In this document: in pieces, positions 1-11,311 of the stretch
Position numbering within the stretch: the stretch's first letter is position 1
Layout of the letters: the number at the start of each line of letters is the position of its first letter
Origin: Galeopsis tetrahit
Taxonomy: Eukaryota > Streptophyta > Magnoliopsida > Lamiales > Lamiaceae
Assembly (NCBI GenBank): GCA_963675135.1
Contig: OY776119.1
Location: 44,205,198-44,269,197 of the forward strand
Length of the DNA stretch: 64,000 nt
Direction: 5' to 3'
Made by a program: the position numbers and the translations under genes
Notes under the pieces: model-generated
Told to the model about the DNA's origin: nothing
Databases searched by the model: none
Seen by the model: the letters and a program-made list of their open reading frames with translations, nothing else

Positions 1-140
1 CTCTTATATTTAAATGATGTTGAAATTGAACCCCCCACCCCCCTCTCCAACCCCAACCCCAACCCCAAAAGGAATGAGACTATATTTTGGAAAAAATAAA
101 AAAAATACTATATTCTCTAAAACTCTTGCCAAATGAATCA

Positions 141-394
141 TACTACCTCCATCCGTCTATATGATTTCCAATTCTTTTGATTAATGCAAGTGATTACATA
201 ATAAATATTGTATAAATGATGTCATGATTTCCAATTCTTTTGATTAAAGCAAGTGATTACATAATAAATATTGTATAAATGATGTCATTGAGAGGGAGAA
301 AAAGTAACTAATAAAAATACAGTTATTTGTCAAAAAGGGTATGTAATTTTTTTATACGGACGGACCACTTATTAACTTTGGACGGAGTGGGTAC
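141..394. mobile_element. Stowaway-like MITE upstream of SRLK1
   Basis: The left end begins TACTACCTCCATCCGTC and the right end, read in reverse complement, begins TACCCACTCCGTCC. These are imperfect terminal inverted repeats of the Stowaway (Tc1/mariner) type with TA at both edges. There is no coding capacity. The element lies about 170 bp upstream of the SRLK1 start codon. Related sequence is seen at a comparable place upstream of SRLK3 (about 41390) and of the SRLK relic (about 8157), so it was probably present before the locus duplicated. Confidence 0.65.
163..288. repeat. 63-bp tandem duplication inside the MITE
   Basis: Two adjacent 63-bp units, 163-225 and 226-288, differ by a single base (TAATGC against TAAAGC). 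The near identity shows a recent local duplication inside the element. Confidence 0.9.
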
Positions 395-565
395 TTTTTT
401 AGGAAGGTGACGCCCAAGTCCCAATGTGTGACTAAAACATTAAAGTGAGTCTTGTCCATATGACGGTGGCTTAGGAAAATACTCCTATATCACAAGGGTC
501 AAAGTCCTCTTCATTAATCAATGCTTGAATCCATCACTCTTCTTCAATGAACATTTGATTAAGAA
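395..565 (+). promoter_or_regulatory. SRLK1 proximal promoter and 5' leader
   Basis: This segment is shared with the upstream regions of SRLK3 and of the relic at 7884-8160. It contains a TATA-like CTATATC near 485-491. A reverse-strand W-box core (TTTGACC; GGTCAAA on +) lies at 497-503 and is conserved upstream of SRLK3 (41278-41284) and of the relic (8053-8059). W-boxes bind WRKY factors and are common in immune receptor promoters. Regulation is inferred; the transcription start cannot be seen. Confidence 0.4.
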
Positions 566-3500
566 ATGGCTCTCACTGCAATTCTGTGCACACTTCTACT
601 TCTTTCCATAAAATTTGTGAAATTATCATTTGGATTAGATACACTTGTGCCAAACCAAACCATTTCTGTCGGCCAAACTTTGATTTCTCATTGCCAAGAT
701 TTTGAGATGGGCTTTTTCTCTCCTGGAAATTCTCCAAACACATATTTAGGAATCTGGAACAAAAACACCCCTGATGTTGTAGTTTGGGTTGCTAATCGAA
801 ACAACCCCATCTCCGATTCAAATGGTGTAACTTTTTCTATTTCCGAAAATGGAAGTCTTGTCATCAGCAGAAATGGAAGCATAATCTGGTCTGCAGTTCC
901 ATCAGTGGCTGCATCAAATCCAGTTTTACACCTCCTGGATACAGGGAACCTGGTTCTTGTAAACGAGACTACGGAACCAGGTTCCTTCATTTGGCAGAGT
1001 TTCGATTACCCAACTGACACTTTGTTACCAGGAATGAAGTTGGTTGATGACAGTGATGCTGGTGTGGTGAAGTGTTTGACATCATGGAGGAATTCAAATG
1101 ATCCTTCTCCTGGAGAGTTTGTTGTAAGGATCGAAAACCAGGGGCTGCCTGACTTGGTGATTTACAGAGGGAATACGAAAACATTCCGTTTTGGAAAATG
1201 GAATGGGGTTTCCTTCGGAGGATTTCCACGCTTTCCCAACCCTGTTTGCAAATCGGAAATGGTTTTCAGAGGAGACAGGTTGATATCTATTACAGAAGAT
1301 CCTCGTTCCAGATCGATATTGAGAAGATCGACACTGGATGCCTCTGGTGTAGTCCACAGCTATACTATGAATGCAAGAAAAGATAAGTGGAACCATGCGT
1401 GCACTATTCCGGGGGACAGGTGTGACGAATATGGTCTCTGTGGTCCTAATGGTTTTTGCAGTTTTAACAACCCAACTCTGTGTCAGTGTTTCAAGGGATT
1501 TGCCCCTAAGTTCCGTCAAGAATGGGACTTTCAAGATTGGTCCGGCGGATGCACTAGAATCGCGCCGTTGAATTGCAATGGAGGGGACGGTTTTCAAGAA
1601 GTTAGAGGGGTCAAATATCCGGATATGCTCAAGTTTTGGTTAAACACTAGCATGAGCCTTGACGATTGCAAAGCAGAGTGCCTAAAAAGTTGTAACTGCA
1701 CAGCATATGCTAATCTGTACGTAGCCAATGGACGCAGCGGCTGCATTGTGTGGTTTGGGGATCTCGTCGATAGCAGAGACCTTCCTGGGGCAGATAGTAA
1801 GCTAAACGTCTATATTCGTGGACCAGCTTCACAACTAGAGGATTGTAAGTGATTCTGAAAACTGTCCGTATTGTAGCTTTGAACAGAATATGAATCCTAG
1901 TAATTTTGTTTATTTCTCAACTTGAAGATTCTGGCCCTGATATAGAGAAACAGATAAAGAAAAAGCCTACAAGGCTGATATTCATATCAATTGCGGCTGG
2001 AATTATTGTGTCGGGATTTATTAATGGGGGTATTTTCATGATGAAAAGACCAAAGAAGAAAGGTAACAAATCTCAACTTTTGCAATCTGACCATAATTTC
2101 TTAATGAGGGTATTATGGTCAAACATGCAGTGAACAAGAGCCTGAGGAATTGTATTATGTTTTTTCTTGTCACAGCCATAAAAAAGAACAGCAAAGATCT
2201 CGAATTACCATTATTAAAGTTCGCAACTATTGTAGCTGCAACGAACAACTTCTCCAAGGATAACATGATTGGACGAGGTGGTTTTGGTCCCGTTTACAAG
2301 GTAAAACACTGCATGAGAGGGCCTAAGGTGAAACACACGACAAACGTTCTGACTCTTAATTTGACGTGTACAAGCAGGGCATTTTACCATCAGGAGAAGA
2401 AATAGCTATTAAAAGATTGTCAACAACTTCGGGACAAGGTCTTGAAGAGTTCAGAAATGAAGCTATCTTCATTGCCAAACTTCAGCATACGAACCTTGTT
2501 CGACTTTCGGGATGTTGCATTGAAGGAGAAGAAATGATCCTAATCTATGAGTACCTGCAGAATAAAAGCTTGGATTATTTTGTTTTTGGTACACCCTAAG
2601 ATTATCTATCTTTCATTGTTCAGTTTTGTTTGAAAAATCTCTTTAAATTCTACCGAAGTTAACATCATTTATGTGCAGACCAAAATCAAAGTAAACTTTT
2701 GACATGGCCTAATCGCTTCAACATTGTCATGGGAATTGGTAGAGGACTACTATATCTCCATCAGGATTCAAGATTAAAGATTATTCATCGGGATCTCAAA
2801 ACAAGCAACATCTTACTAGATGGAAATTTAAATCCAAAAATTTCAGACTTTGGCCTGGCAAAAACATTCGGAGAGGATCAACCCGGAGCAAGAACAAAGA
2901 GAGTTGTTGGGACTTAGTAAGCTTTGTCTCCCTTTTTCTCAATTTAGTTCTCTAAAAGTTCAGTTTTTTTCCAATGGGAATATCTTACAAGTTTTGACCA
3001 ATTATTTATGCAGTGGTTATATGGCTCCAGAATACGCAATTGCTGGAAAATTTTCTGTAAAGTCGGACATCTTCAGCATGGGAGTGGTATTGTTAGAGAT
3101 AGTGAGTGGAAAGAAGAACAGGGGATTTGAATGCAGGGGCGATCATTTTCATAGCCTCTTGGGACATGTAACTCTTTTAACCAGCTACAAATACTCTGTA
3201 CACTGTGTCTTTCTTATAGAAATAATTGATAATCAACATACAGTATATAGCTATCTCCTTCAGTTCATTTAAAATGTATGGAATAACCAACAAACTTGTG
3301 TTTTGGAAATTTCGACTGCAGGCATGGATGCTATGGAAAGAAAACAATGCTATAGAGCTAATGGATGAATGTTTAAAGAATACATTTGTCGAATCGGAAG
3401 TAAAAAGATGCATCCATGTGGGATTGTTATGCGTTCAGAATTTTGCAGAAGATCGGCCAGCTATGTCATCAGTGCTTTTCATGTTAGGAAACGATGAAGC

Positions 3501-3630
3501 TATTCTGCCCGAGCCCAAAGAGCCTGGTTTTTTCATTGGAAGAAGTTGCATTTCTGAAAGAAGTAGCGCGTTACCAAGTCCGATTTCTGAGAGAAACACC
3601 ATCACACTTACTGATTTGGAGGCCAGATGA
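566..3630 (+). CDS. G-type lectin S-receptor-like Ser/Thr kinase (SRLK1), 7 exons
   Basis: Exons are placed at 566-1844, 1928-2062, 2176-2300, 2378-2588, 2679-2916, 3014-3167 and 3322-3630, all with GT-AG introns and consistent phase, giving 816 residues. Exon 1 encodes a signal peptide (about 1-23), a bulb-type mannose-binding lectin domain, an S-locus glycoprotein domain, an EGF-like segment (CDEYGLCGPNGFC) and a PAN/APPLE cysteine domain. Exon 2 carries a transmembrane helix (about 442-465) and a basic stop-transfer stretch. Exons 3-7 encode an intact kinase: glycine loop IGRGGFGPVYK, lysine in AIKRL, HRDLKTSN catalytic loop, DFG and APEY. The RD-type loop predicts an active kinase. The family consists of plasma-membrane receptors for pathogen or self-derived ligands; the ligand here is unknown. 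AATAAA motifs lie around 3673-3680. The gene is convergent with SRLK2. Confidence 0.93.
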
Positions 3631-3739
3631 AGATTGTAGCAAATTAATGTAGTTATTATTTGTAAGCATTCTAATAAATAAAAATTGTAGCAAACATATA
3701 ACAGTATCATTATTCATGTTAGAGTGGGAATTGATAGCG

Positions 3740-4640
3740 TCGGAAGGAAATCTTGTGAAACGAAATATTCCAGCTGACCCAAATTGTGGCTTTTGTGGTA
3801 CCTTTATGCCTACTACGTACTATTCACATTCTTTTCACCTGTCGTGGGGTTAAGAGAATTTGGAAGAGCTTGGGATTGTGGGAATGCATCAATCAGGGTA
3901 GGTTTTTGAAAACGACCCAATTGCTTGAAATGCTAGTTTGGAATGGGTAATTATGGTGGCTTGGGGAATTTGGCGGGATAGATGCACAACTTTGCACGAT
4001 GATATGAAAGATTGAAGACAATGTAACGAGAATACGGGTATTAATGTTCTCAATTATTTGGAATCTTATCAAAAAGAGACTAGTGTAAAGGTACATTTTG
4101 ATGATGATAATGAGGATGTTTTTGTGGAAGGTGCTGATGATTATCTTGTATCTGAGGAGGGTAGCAGCTCGGGACTGATGTACTTTGAAGTGGATGGAGC
4201 TTTCAACGTGGATGATAGAAGATATGGGATTGGGGGTGTGTGCTATAATGAGAGTCGAGAGAGTCTATTCACTTTTTCTCAAAAAGTTGCACTTCAGAGG
4301 GGCCCTTTGGGAGTGGAACTTAAGGCCATTGAATTCGAGTTAAAATTGGCTAGTCGTGGGAATCAGAGGAAAATCGAGATTAAATCTGATTCTAAACAGG
4401 CCATTGGTTATAGGAGTTTTAAAGGGAGCTGCGGAGGTAACTATTGCAAATGGAATCCGTCGTGATCCTCAAGAATTTGTAGTGTGCAGATTCATATTAC
4501 GTACCAAGGATTGAAAATTGAAAGACACACAATCTGGCACAGGCGGCGGTTTTTGGAATGGAGTGGTTTCTTTGGTTCATAGAACTCTTCTCGTGTGCTT
4601 GTAATAGCTCTGTTTACTCTCAAAAAAAGACATCCAGTAC
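3740..4640 (+). pseudogene. LINE relic: zinc-binding RVT tail plus RNase H-like domain
   Basis: Around 3745-3810 one frame reads LVKRNIPADPNCGFCG, typical of the zf-RVT domain at the end of plant LINE reverse transcriptases. Further pieces in shifted frames include WGIWRDRC (about 3958-3985). An open stretch at 4058-4465 reads as an RNase H-like (RVT_3) fold, with FEVDGAFN and a later ELKAIEFELK and EIKSDS. The tail (about 4500-4640) continues in broken frames and ends near an A-rich run. Several frameshifts and stops make it non-functional. It sits between the 3' ends of SRLK1 and SRLK2. A domesticated RNase H-like gene is an alternative, but the zf-RVT context favours a LINE. Confidence 0.65.
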
Positions 4641-4800
4641 TCTTACACCTTAATTTAACATAAAGTTAAATCATACTCTAGTACTCAAAACCCCCCAAAA
4701 CAACAAGGATTATAAAATTTTCTAAAACAGATGTTTTAAAAGTCATTAGGAACCCAAAACAAACATAACCTGGAGGAAGAATTTATTGTGTGGGACCTCT

Positions 4801-7733
4801 TCATCTGGCCTCCAAATCAGTTATTGTGATTGTGTTTCTTTCAGACATGGGAGTTGGTAATATGACACTTGTTTCACGAGTAGTGGTTTTTCCAAAGAAA
4901 AAACCAGGCTCTTTGGGCTCAGGCAGAATAGCTCCATCATTTCCTAACATGAAAAACACTGATGACATAACTGGCCTATCGTCTGCAAAATTCTGAACGC
5001 ATAATAATGCGACATGGATGCATCTTTTCACTTCAGGTTCCACAAATGTATCCTTCAAACATTCGTCCATTAGCTCTACAATCTTGTTTTCTTTCCATAG
5101 CAGCCATGCCTGTCACAACACAAGTTTGTTAGTATTTCCACACATTTTAAATGAACACTTTGTCACATGACTTATAGATTATTATCAAAAACACATATAA
5201 TTCAATTAAACTGCGCAGAGTATTAATTTGTAGCTGGGAAAAATACATGTCCCAAGAGGCTGTGAAAATGATCAACGCTCCTATTCTTTTTTCCGCAAAC
5301 TATCTCTAACAATACTGCTCCAAAGCTAAAGATGTCCGACTTTACAGAATAATTCCCAGCAATTGCATATTCTGGAGCCATATACCCACTGCATTAGATT
5401 ATTGGTCATTAGAAATTTCCAGTGTTGATATTTAAAGAGAAACAAATTAAAGAAAAAGCTACTTACTAAGTCCCAACAATTCTCCTTGTTCTTGTTGCAG
5501 GTTGATCCTCTGCAAAAATTCTTGCTAAGCCAAAGTCTGAAATTTTTGGATTTAAATTTCCGTCTAGTAAAATGTTGCTTGTTTTAAGATCTCGATGGAT
5601 AATCTTTAATCTGGAATCCTGATGGAGATAGAGAAGTCCTCTAGCAATTCCCATTATAATGTTGAAGCGGTTAGGCCATGTCAAATGCTCCCTTCGATCT
5701 TGATCTGCACAAAAATCATGAGATTTGTTATTTCATTGAATATGGTAGATTAGAAACGTACAAAATATAATCTTTGGTTATTGTACCAAAAACAAAATAA
5801 TCCAAGCTTTTATTCTGCATGTATTCATAGATTAACATCCTTTCTTCTTCTTCAATGCAACATCCCAAAAGTTTAACAAGATTTGAATGCTGAAGTTTGG
5901 CAATCAAGATGGCTTCATTCTTGAACTCTTCAAGACCCTGTCCCGAAGTTCTTGACAATCTTTTAATGGCTACTTCTCCTTCGGATGGTAAAATGCCCTG
6001 TTTATGCATGTCAAATTAACAAGAGTCAAAATGCATATAATAGGCACTAACATTCAGCATGCATGTTACCTTGAAAACGGGACCAAAACCACCTTCTCCA
6101 ATCATGTTTTCCCTGGAGAAGTTATTTGTTGCAGCCACAATTGTTGAAAACTTTAATAAAGGCAGTTCTAGATCCCCGTTATCGTTTTTAATTGCTGTAC
6201 GTGACAAAAGAAAAACAGAATACAATTAATCACTGCATTATTGCAAACGTTTAATTAGCTTTGTTATATATACCTTGTTTTTTTGGTCTTCTCATCATAG
6301 CAACTCCTCCATTAATGAACCCTGAGATTATAACTCCAGTAGCAATTGATATCAATATTACTCTTGTAGGCCTTGTATTCTGTTTCTCAATGTCAGGGCT
6401 AGAAATATCTACAAGGAGAGAAAGACAAAAGGTATGGATGATTCTGATAATTAATATATATGTGAAGCACGGGGTACTTACAATCAACTAATTCTGAATC
6501 CGGTAAGCGAACGTAGATGGTGTGCTGACTATCTGTCCCGAGAAGGTGTCTGATATCGATGAGATCCCCAAACCACATGACGCAGCCACTGCCTCCATTG
6601 GTTATGTATGGATTAGCACATGCGGTGCAACTAGAGTTCTTTAGGCACTCTGCTTTGCATTCGTCGAGGCTCATGCTAGTGTTCAACCAAAACTCCAACA
6701 TATCAGGATACTTCACCCCTCTTACCTCTTGAAAACCATCACCTCCACTCTTGCAATTCAATGGTGTGATTCTAGTGCACCCACCGGACCAATCTTGAAG
6801 GTCCCACTCTTTTCGGAATTTAGGGGAAAATCCCTTTAAACACTGGCATCTAATTGGCTTGTCAAAACTGCAAATACCATTAGGACCACATAGACCATAT
6901 TCGTCACATTGGTCTCCGGGAAGTTTGAACGCAACATTCCAGTTATCTCTTCTTGCATTCATGGCGTAAAAGTAGACTATACCAGATGTATCGAGTGTTG
7001 TTCTTCTCATAATTGATGTGTCATGAGGCCTTGACAAAGATATCAACCTCTCTCCTCTGAAAACCAGTTCCGGTTGGGAGACTGCATTGGGATAGCGTGG
7101 ATATCCACCAAAGTAAAGCCCGTTCCACTTTCCAATTCGGAACGTTTTCGTGTTCCCTCGGTAAACCACCAGGTCAGGCAAGCCCTGGTTTTCGATCCGG
7201 ACAACAAAATCTCCCGGAGAAGGATCATCCCAACTTTTCCATGATGTCATATTCTTCACTACACCAGCATCAGGATCATCAACCAACTTCATTCCCGGTA
7301 ATATGGTGTCAGTTGGGTAATCAAAACTCTGCCATACCAACGAGCCTTGTTCCACAAGAACCAGGTTCCCCGTATCCAGGAGCTGTAAAACTGCCCCTGA
7401 CGAACTCGCCGACCAGATTATGCTTCCAGGTTTGCTTATCACAGGACTTCCCTTTCCTGAAATAGAAAATGTTACACCATTCGAATCCGAGATGGGATTG
7501 TTTCGATTAGCAACCCAAACAACAGCATCAGGGGTGTTTTTATTCCATATTCCCAAAAATGTATTTGGGGACTTTCCTGGAGAAAAAAACCCCATCACAT
7601 ATTCTTGGTTATGAGAAATCAAAGTTTGGCCAATACAAATAGTTTGGTTTGGAAGGAGTGTATCTACTCCAAAGGATAATTTCACAAAATTAATGCAAAT
7701 AATTGTAGTGAAAAGGGACTGCGCCATTTCCAA
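4801..7733 (-). CDS. G-type lectin S-receptor-like Ser/Thr kinase (SRLK2), 7 exons
   Basis: Exons on the minus strand are 7733-6482, 6408-6274, 6194-6070, 5997-5787, 5704-5467, 5388-5247 and 5109-4801. They keep the same phases as SRLK1 and give 803 residues. Domain order is signal peptide, B-lectin, S-locus glycoprotein, EGF-like, PAN, transmembrane helix and kinase. Kinase motifs are intact: IGEGGFGPVFK, AIKRL, HRDLKTSN, DFGLAR and APEY. The second methionine (MAQSLF, 7727) is an equally possible start. Exon 6 is 12 nt shorter than in SRLK1 and SRLK3, an in-frame loss of four residues after subdomain IX (GKKNRS against GKKNRGFEC...). It is clearly more diverged from SRLK1 than SRLK3 is. An AATAAA signal for the minus strand lies at 4782-4787. 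Confidence 0.92.
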
Positions 7734-7883
7734 AAAAAGGGATTGTTAATGATGGATTGCAATTGAATTATATATCAAAGTGAATGATTCAAGCGTTAAT
7801 CAAATATTTTAGTCAAAAAGAGTTAACGGACTAAAATTGGTAAAACTTAAAGTCCAACAAAACATTAATTTACCCTTAAACAA
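7734..7883 (-). promoter_or_regulatory. SRLK2 5' leader and proximal upstream region
   Basis: This is the only sequence unique to SRLK2 before the relic of another SRLK begins. It is AT-rich and contains TATATATC-like sequence near 7770-7780 (reverse strand GATATATAATTC), a possible TATA box about 40 bp from the start codon. No other element is supported. Confidence 0.3.
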
Positions 7884-8160
7884 AATCTTGGTCATGAGAA
7901 ATCAGAAATGGTTTGGTTTGGCACAAGTGTATCTAATCCAAATGATAATTTCACAAATTTAATTGCAGTAAGCGCCATTTCGAAATCAGCTCTTCATTAA
8001 AGAAGAGTGATGGATTCAAGCGTTGATTAAAGAAGAAGAAGAAGAAGAGGACTTTGACCCTTGTGGATATATTTTCCTAAGCCACCGTATATGGACAAGA
8101 CTCACTTTAATGTTTTAGTCACACAATGGGACTTGGGCGTCACCTTCTGAAAAATGTACC
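7884..8160 (-). pseudogene. 5' relic of an SRLK1/3-type gene with its promoter
   Basis: On the minus strand, 8160-7979 matches the SRLK3 upstream region and 7978-7884 matches the first part of SRLK3 exon 1, from an ATG at 7978. Two small deletions remove most of the signal-peptide codons and part of the stretch around QTL. Nothing of the remaining gene follows. The segment therefore places an SRLK1/3-type promoter, including the W-box core at 8053-8059, directly upstream of SRLK2 in the same direction. It is either a dead remnant or a donated enhancer or leader for SRLK2. Confidence 0.8.
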
Positions 8161-8636
8161 GGCTCCGTCCAAAGTTAATAAGTGGTATGTTCATCTATAA
8201 AATTCGCATACTCATTTTGTCAAATAACTTCACTTTTATTTACATATAATACCATTAAATTTACCTTTATTACATACTTTTCTTCCTTTCAATCACATCA
8301 TTTATATTACTCCTTTGGTCTAAAAAAGAGAGTCCACTATTCTTTTTTTGGTTTATCTTCAATTAATCATTTTAAAGAATATTGGTTGTGTATATTTGAT
8401 GTAGATAGATTGGAGGATATTTCTTTTTTATTTATCTCAAAAAATAGTCTCATTTTCTCTTGGAAATGTGTATAATGTCAAAATTGTTCATATTTAAATT
8501 ATTGTAATGTGTAAGAGAAAAGAGCTAGAGTTTTTTCAATTTCAAGATCATTTAAATAATGCATATTTAGAAGTTTATAGGCAAAGTTCAAAATTTTATG
8601 CATAAAAAATGATTTACTAGTTTGTGTGAAAAATAA
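8161..8636. other. AT-rich flank shared with SRLK3 upstream region
   Basis: No gene is seen. The stretch is homologous, with indels, to about 41390-41880 upstream of SRLK3. Shared landmarks include TGTAGATAGATTGGAGGATAT, ATAGTCTCATTT and AGTTTATAGG. It forms part of the segmental duplication described in the findings. Confidence 0.7.
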
Positions 8637-8891
8637 AATATCAGTTTTGGTCACCGAAGTTTACCACTTTTCAGATTTGGTCATTCACATTTAGTCACTA
8701 TCAAAATTAGTCAATCACTTATTCTTTTCTATCAAAATTGGTGCGGTTGTTAGTCAATATGTTATTAAAAGAGGGGAATGATGTCAAAAAAAAAATTGGT
8801 AATAAGTGAGTGATCAATTTTTTGATAGTGACTAAATGTGGATGACCAAATCTGAAAAGAGGTAAACTTCGGTGACAAAAATGATATTTTC
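8637..8891. mobile_element. Inverted-repeat MITE
   Basis: The arms 8637-8724 and 8797-8891 are reverse complements of each other over about 90 bp (GTCACCGAAGTTTACC and CAGATTTGGTCAT on the left, their complements on the right), separated by about 70 bp. Both flanks carry AAAATAAAAT, a possible 10-bp target duplication, although the motif is low complexity. There is no open reading frame. The matching place upstream of SRLK3 appears to lack it. Superfamily is uncertain; a foldback or Mutator-type MITE is plausible. Confidence 0.75.
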
Positions 8892-8984
8892 CCAAAATAA
8901 AATTAGACTATAATTTTAGGACGGATGGAGTATTAAACTAAAAAAATTGGAGTATATATTACCCACCAGTCACCCTTTCATTTA

Positions 8985-11105
8985 CACTACAAAATAATGC
9001 AGAAATGGCAACGGGGAAGGCAACAGATCTGCCCTCACTACTCGTTGCTATTTTATAGGCAACAGATTTGGGGAAAACCGTTGCCGTTACGGCAGATGGC
9101 CGTTGCCTTTTAGCGAGGGCGACAGCCGTTGCCATATGCCTTTTGGCAACGGGGCCCACGGCCGTCGCCTTTTTATTAACATTTAAAAATGCGAACCTGG
9201 GTTTCGAACCCAGGTATTGAGGCCACCAACACCCACCCCCACCGCTGGGCCACCTATTTTTCGCGAATTTTGCTGTCTGCGGGGTTCGAACTCGGGACCT
9301 CTCGGTCTCGAAGGCTTTTGGGCGCCCCCTCTGTGTCGTTTAGGCTAGGAGCTTTAGTCGACATGTTGTGAATGCAATTAATATATATTCAATTTAATTT
9401 TAGTTTTTAATTCTTTAATTCAATCCATTCTAACTTTAATTGTTGCTTATTAAATTATCAAAGCATATCATATTTATTTCTAAATGAGAATTAACTAAAT
9501 TATATGTTTCAAATTAAATAATTTAATTACGATAATTTATTCTAATCTTCAATTTACAACATTTAAATTCATTCTAATTTTCAATTCACAACATTATAAA
9601 TATACACAACATTGAGTATAATTATTTTCACTTATACATTTAAATTTATTCTAATCACATCATTTAAATTCATTCTAATTTTCAATTCACAACATTATAA
9701 TTACATACAACATTGAGTATAATTATTTTCGCTTATACATGTAAATTTATTCTAATCACATCATTTAAATTCATTATAATTTTCAATTCACAACATTAAA
9801 TATAATTATTTTCACTTATCCATATAAAAATATCAATTCACTTATCCATTTAATTAAAATAACATCACACACACCATTAAAATAAAAATTAATCCTCAAC
9901 GTCAATGTAATATAATAACATCACTTAAAAAGTAATATAAAAATGTATCACTCCTCATCACCACCATCATCCTCAGTATCATTCTGATCCTGATCAACCT
10001 GACTACGATCATGAACGTTGTGCGACGCCCCCGACGGCCTCGGCGCCCCACCCACCTGATATGGAAATATACTTGATATATCGTCAATAATAATATATTT
10101 GATATATCGTCAATAATAATATATTCAAAAAAAATCATCCGTATCAATATTAACGATATTTGTTTTAAATATATACTATATATTTATAAATATTCATATA
10201 TAATAATAATATTGAGCCTAATAATTCATAAAATATTGGAAGAATGTCGGAAAAAAATTGCTAAATGTCATATTCAACAATCCAACTTTTATTTTCATTT
10301 TTCATTTTTGCGTAAATAAGAACACCTAAACAATCACTCCTAAAGTCCTAATTTTAATCACCTATGGTCGATTTATAGTTAATTTAAATTATACTCCAAC
10401 GTTTGTTATTATTATTATATTGAATTTAAAGATTATTAATGTTTTGAAATATTAATTTTCAATTCCTTCAAAAAAAAATATTACTCCATTTTTTATTGAG
10501 TTAGGTTAGCATGTGTCATTATGTTTGGACATTAATATTAGTTCTAACTAAAAAAATGTCATTGGTTTAAAATATCTTATGTTTACTCTTGACAAGTCTA
10601 TAATTTTTTTAGATTTTTTTTTGGGTTTTTTTAAACAGAGACTAGGCATTTTCATTCTTATTTTTGGTGTTAATTAACTCGTTTTTGTCATATATTTTAC
10701 AAAAATTATCTTTGTGTTTTTAATTGAACAAAAGCATAAATTTAAATTTCAGAAATAAAATAAACACAGTATAAAAAAGCGGTAATATTATGTTATGAAA
10801 AAGTTCCAATTTATATTCAATTAGGGCGACGGGGAAGGCAACGAACCCACTGCCGTTGCCATTTAGCGAGGGGGGCCCGTTGCCAAATGGCAACGGGGCC
10901 CACTGCCGTCGCCTTTTCGCAACGAGTGTTATAAACCGTTGCCTTTTTGCAACGGGGCCCACTCCCGTTACCTTATCTGTTGCCTTAAGGCAATGGCACC
11001 CGCCCCCATCTCCTTTTTTCTGCCCGTTATCAAAGCCGTTGCCAATTGGCAACGACAGCCTGCCCTTGTTAATCGTCGTTACCTTTTAGCCAATATTTTG
11101 TAGTG
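8985..11105. mobile_element. Non-autonomous CACTA (En/Spm) element, 2.1 kb
   Basis: The left end is CACTACAAAATAATGC and the right end, in reverse complement, is CACTACAAAATATTGG. Both flanks read TTTA. Subterminal blocks (9001-9175 and 10820-11090) are packed with GGCAACGG, CCGTTGCC and GCGAGGG motifs on both strands, as expected for transposase-binding repeats. The interior is AT-rich, with two copies of a roughly 100-bp unit at about 9540-9790, and encodes no transposase. Sequence at 9185-9375 is related to 51300-51420 in the autonomous-type CACTA-D, which marks it as a deletion derivative of that family. The empty site survives at 42081-42098. Confidence 0.88.
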
Positions 11106-11248
11106 TTTATTAATCAACATAATGAAATCAGAACGGACAAAGATAAATATATAGTTTACTAAAACCAAAAAATAAAAAGTCAACCAATATATTGTCTAGT
11201 CTTTTTTTTTTTGCAGCAACAGTGACTCATGCGGAATTTTCATACAGG

Positions 11249-11311
11249 CGCCCACCTTATAATTAAAGCTATCCAAGTCCCGTTAAACGAGCTGATCCGG
11301 TTAGTCCTAAT
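11249..11311. other. Duplicated flank ending in the hAT target site
   Basis: This short segment contains CCCACCTTAT, the unoccupied counterpart of the copia insertion at 42274. It ends with GTCCTAAT (11304-11311), the left 8-bp target duplication of the next element. Confidence 0.7.

Noticed and set aside
688..1597. Antisense frames of 80-167 codons opposite SRLK exon 1 (also at 7097-7465, 35803-36306 and 40821-41123)
   Set aside because: Shadows of the SRLK coding strand. They recur only because the genes are paralogous and match no known domain.
9195..9215. tRNA-like or palindromic GGGTTTCGAACCC sequence in the CACTA at 8985
   Set aside because: It resembles a B box, but no A box, acceptor stem or cloverleaf can be drawn, so it is not called a tRNA or SINE.
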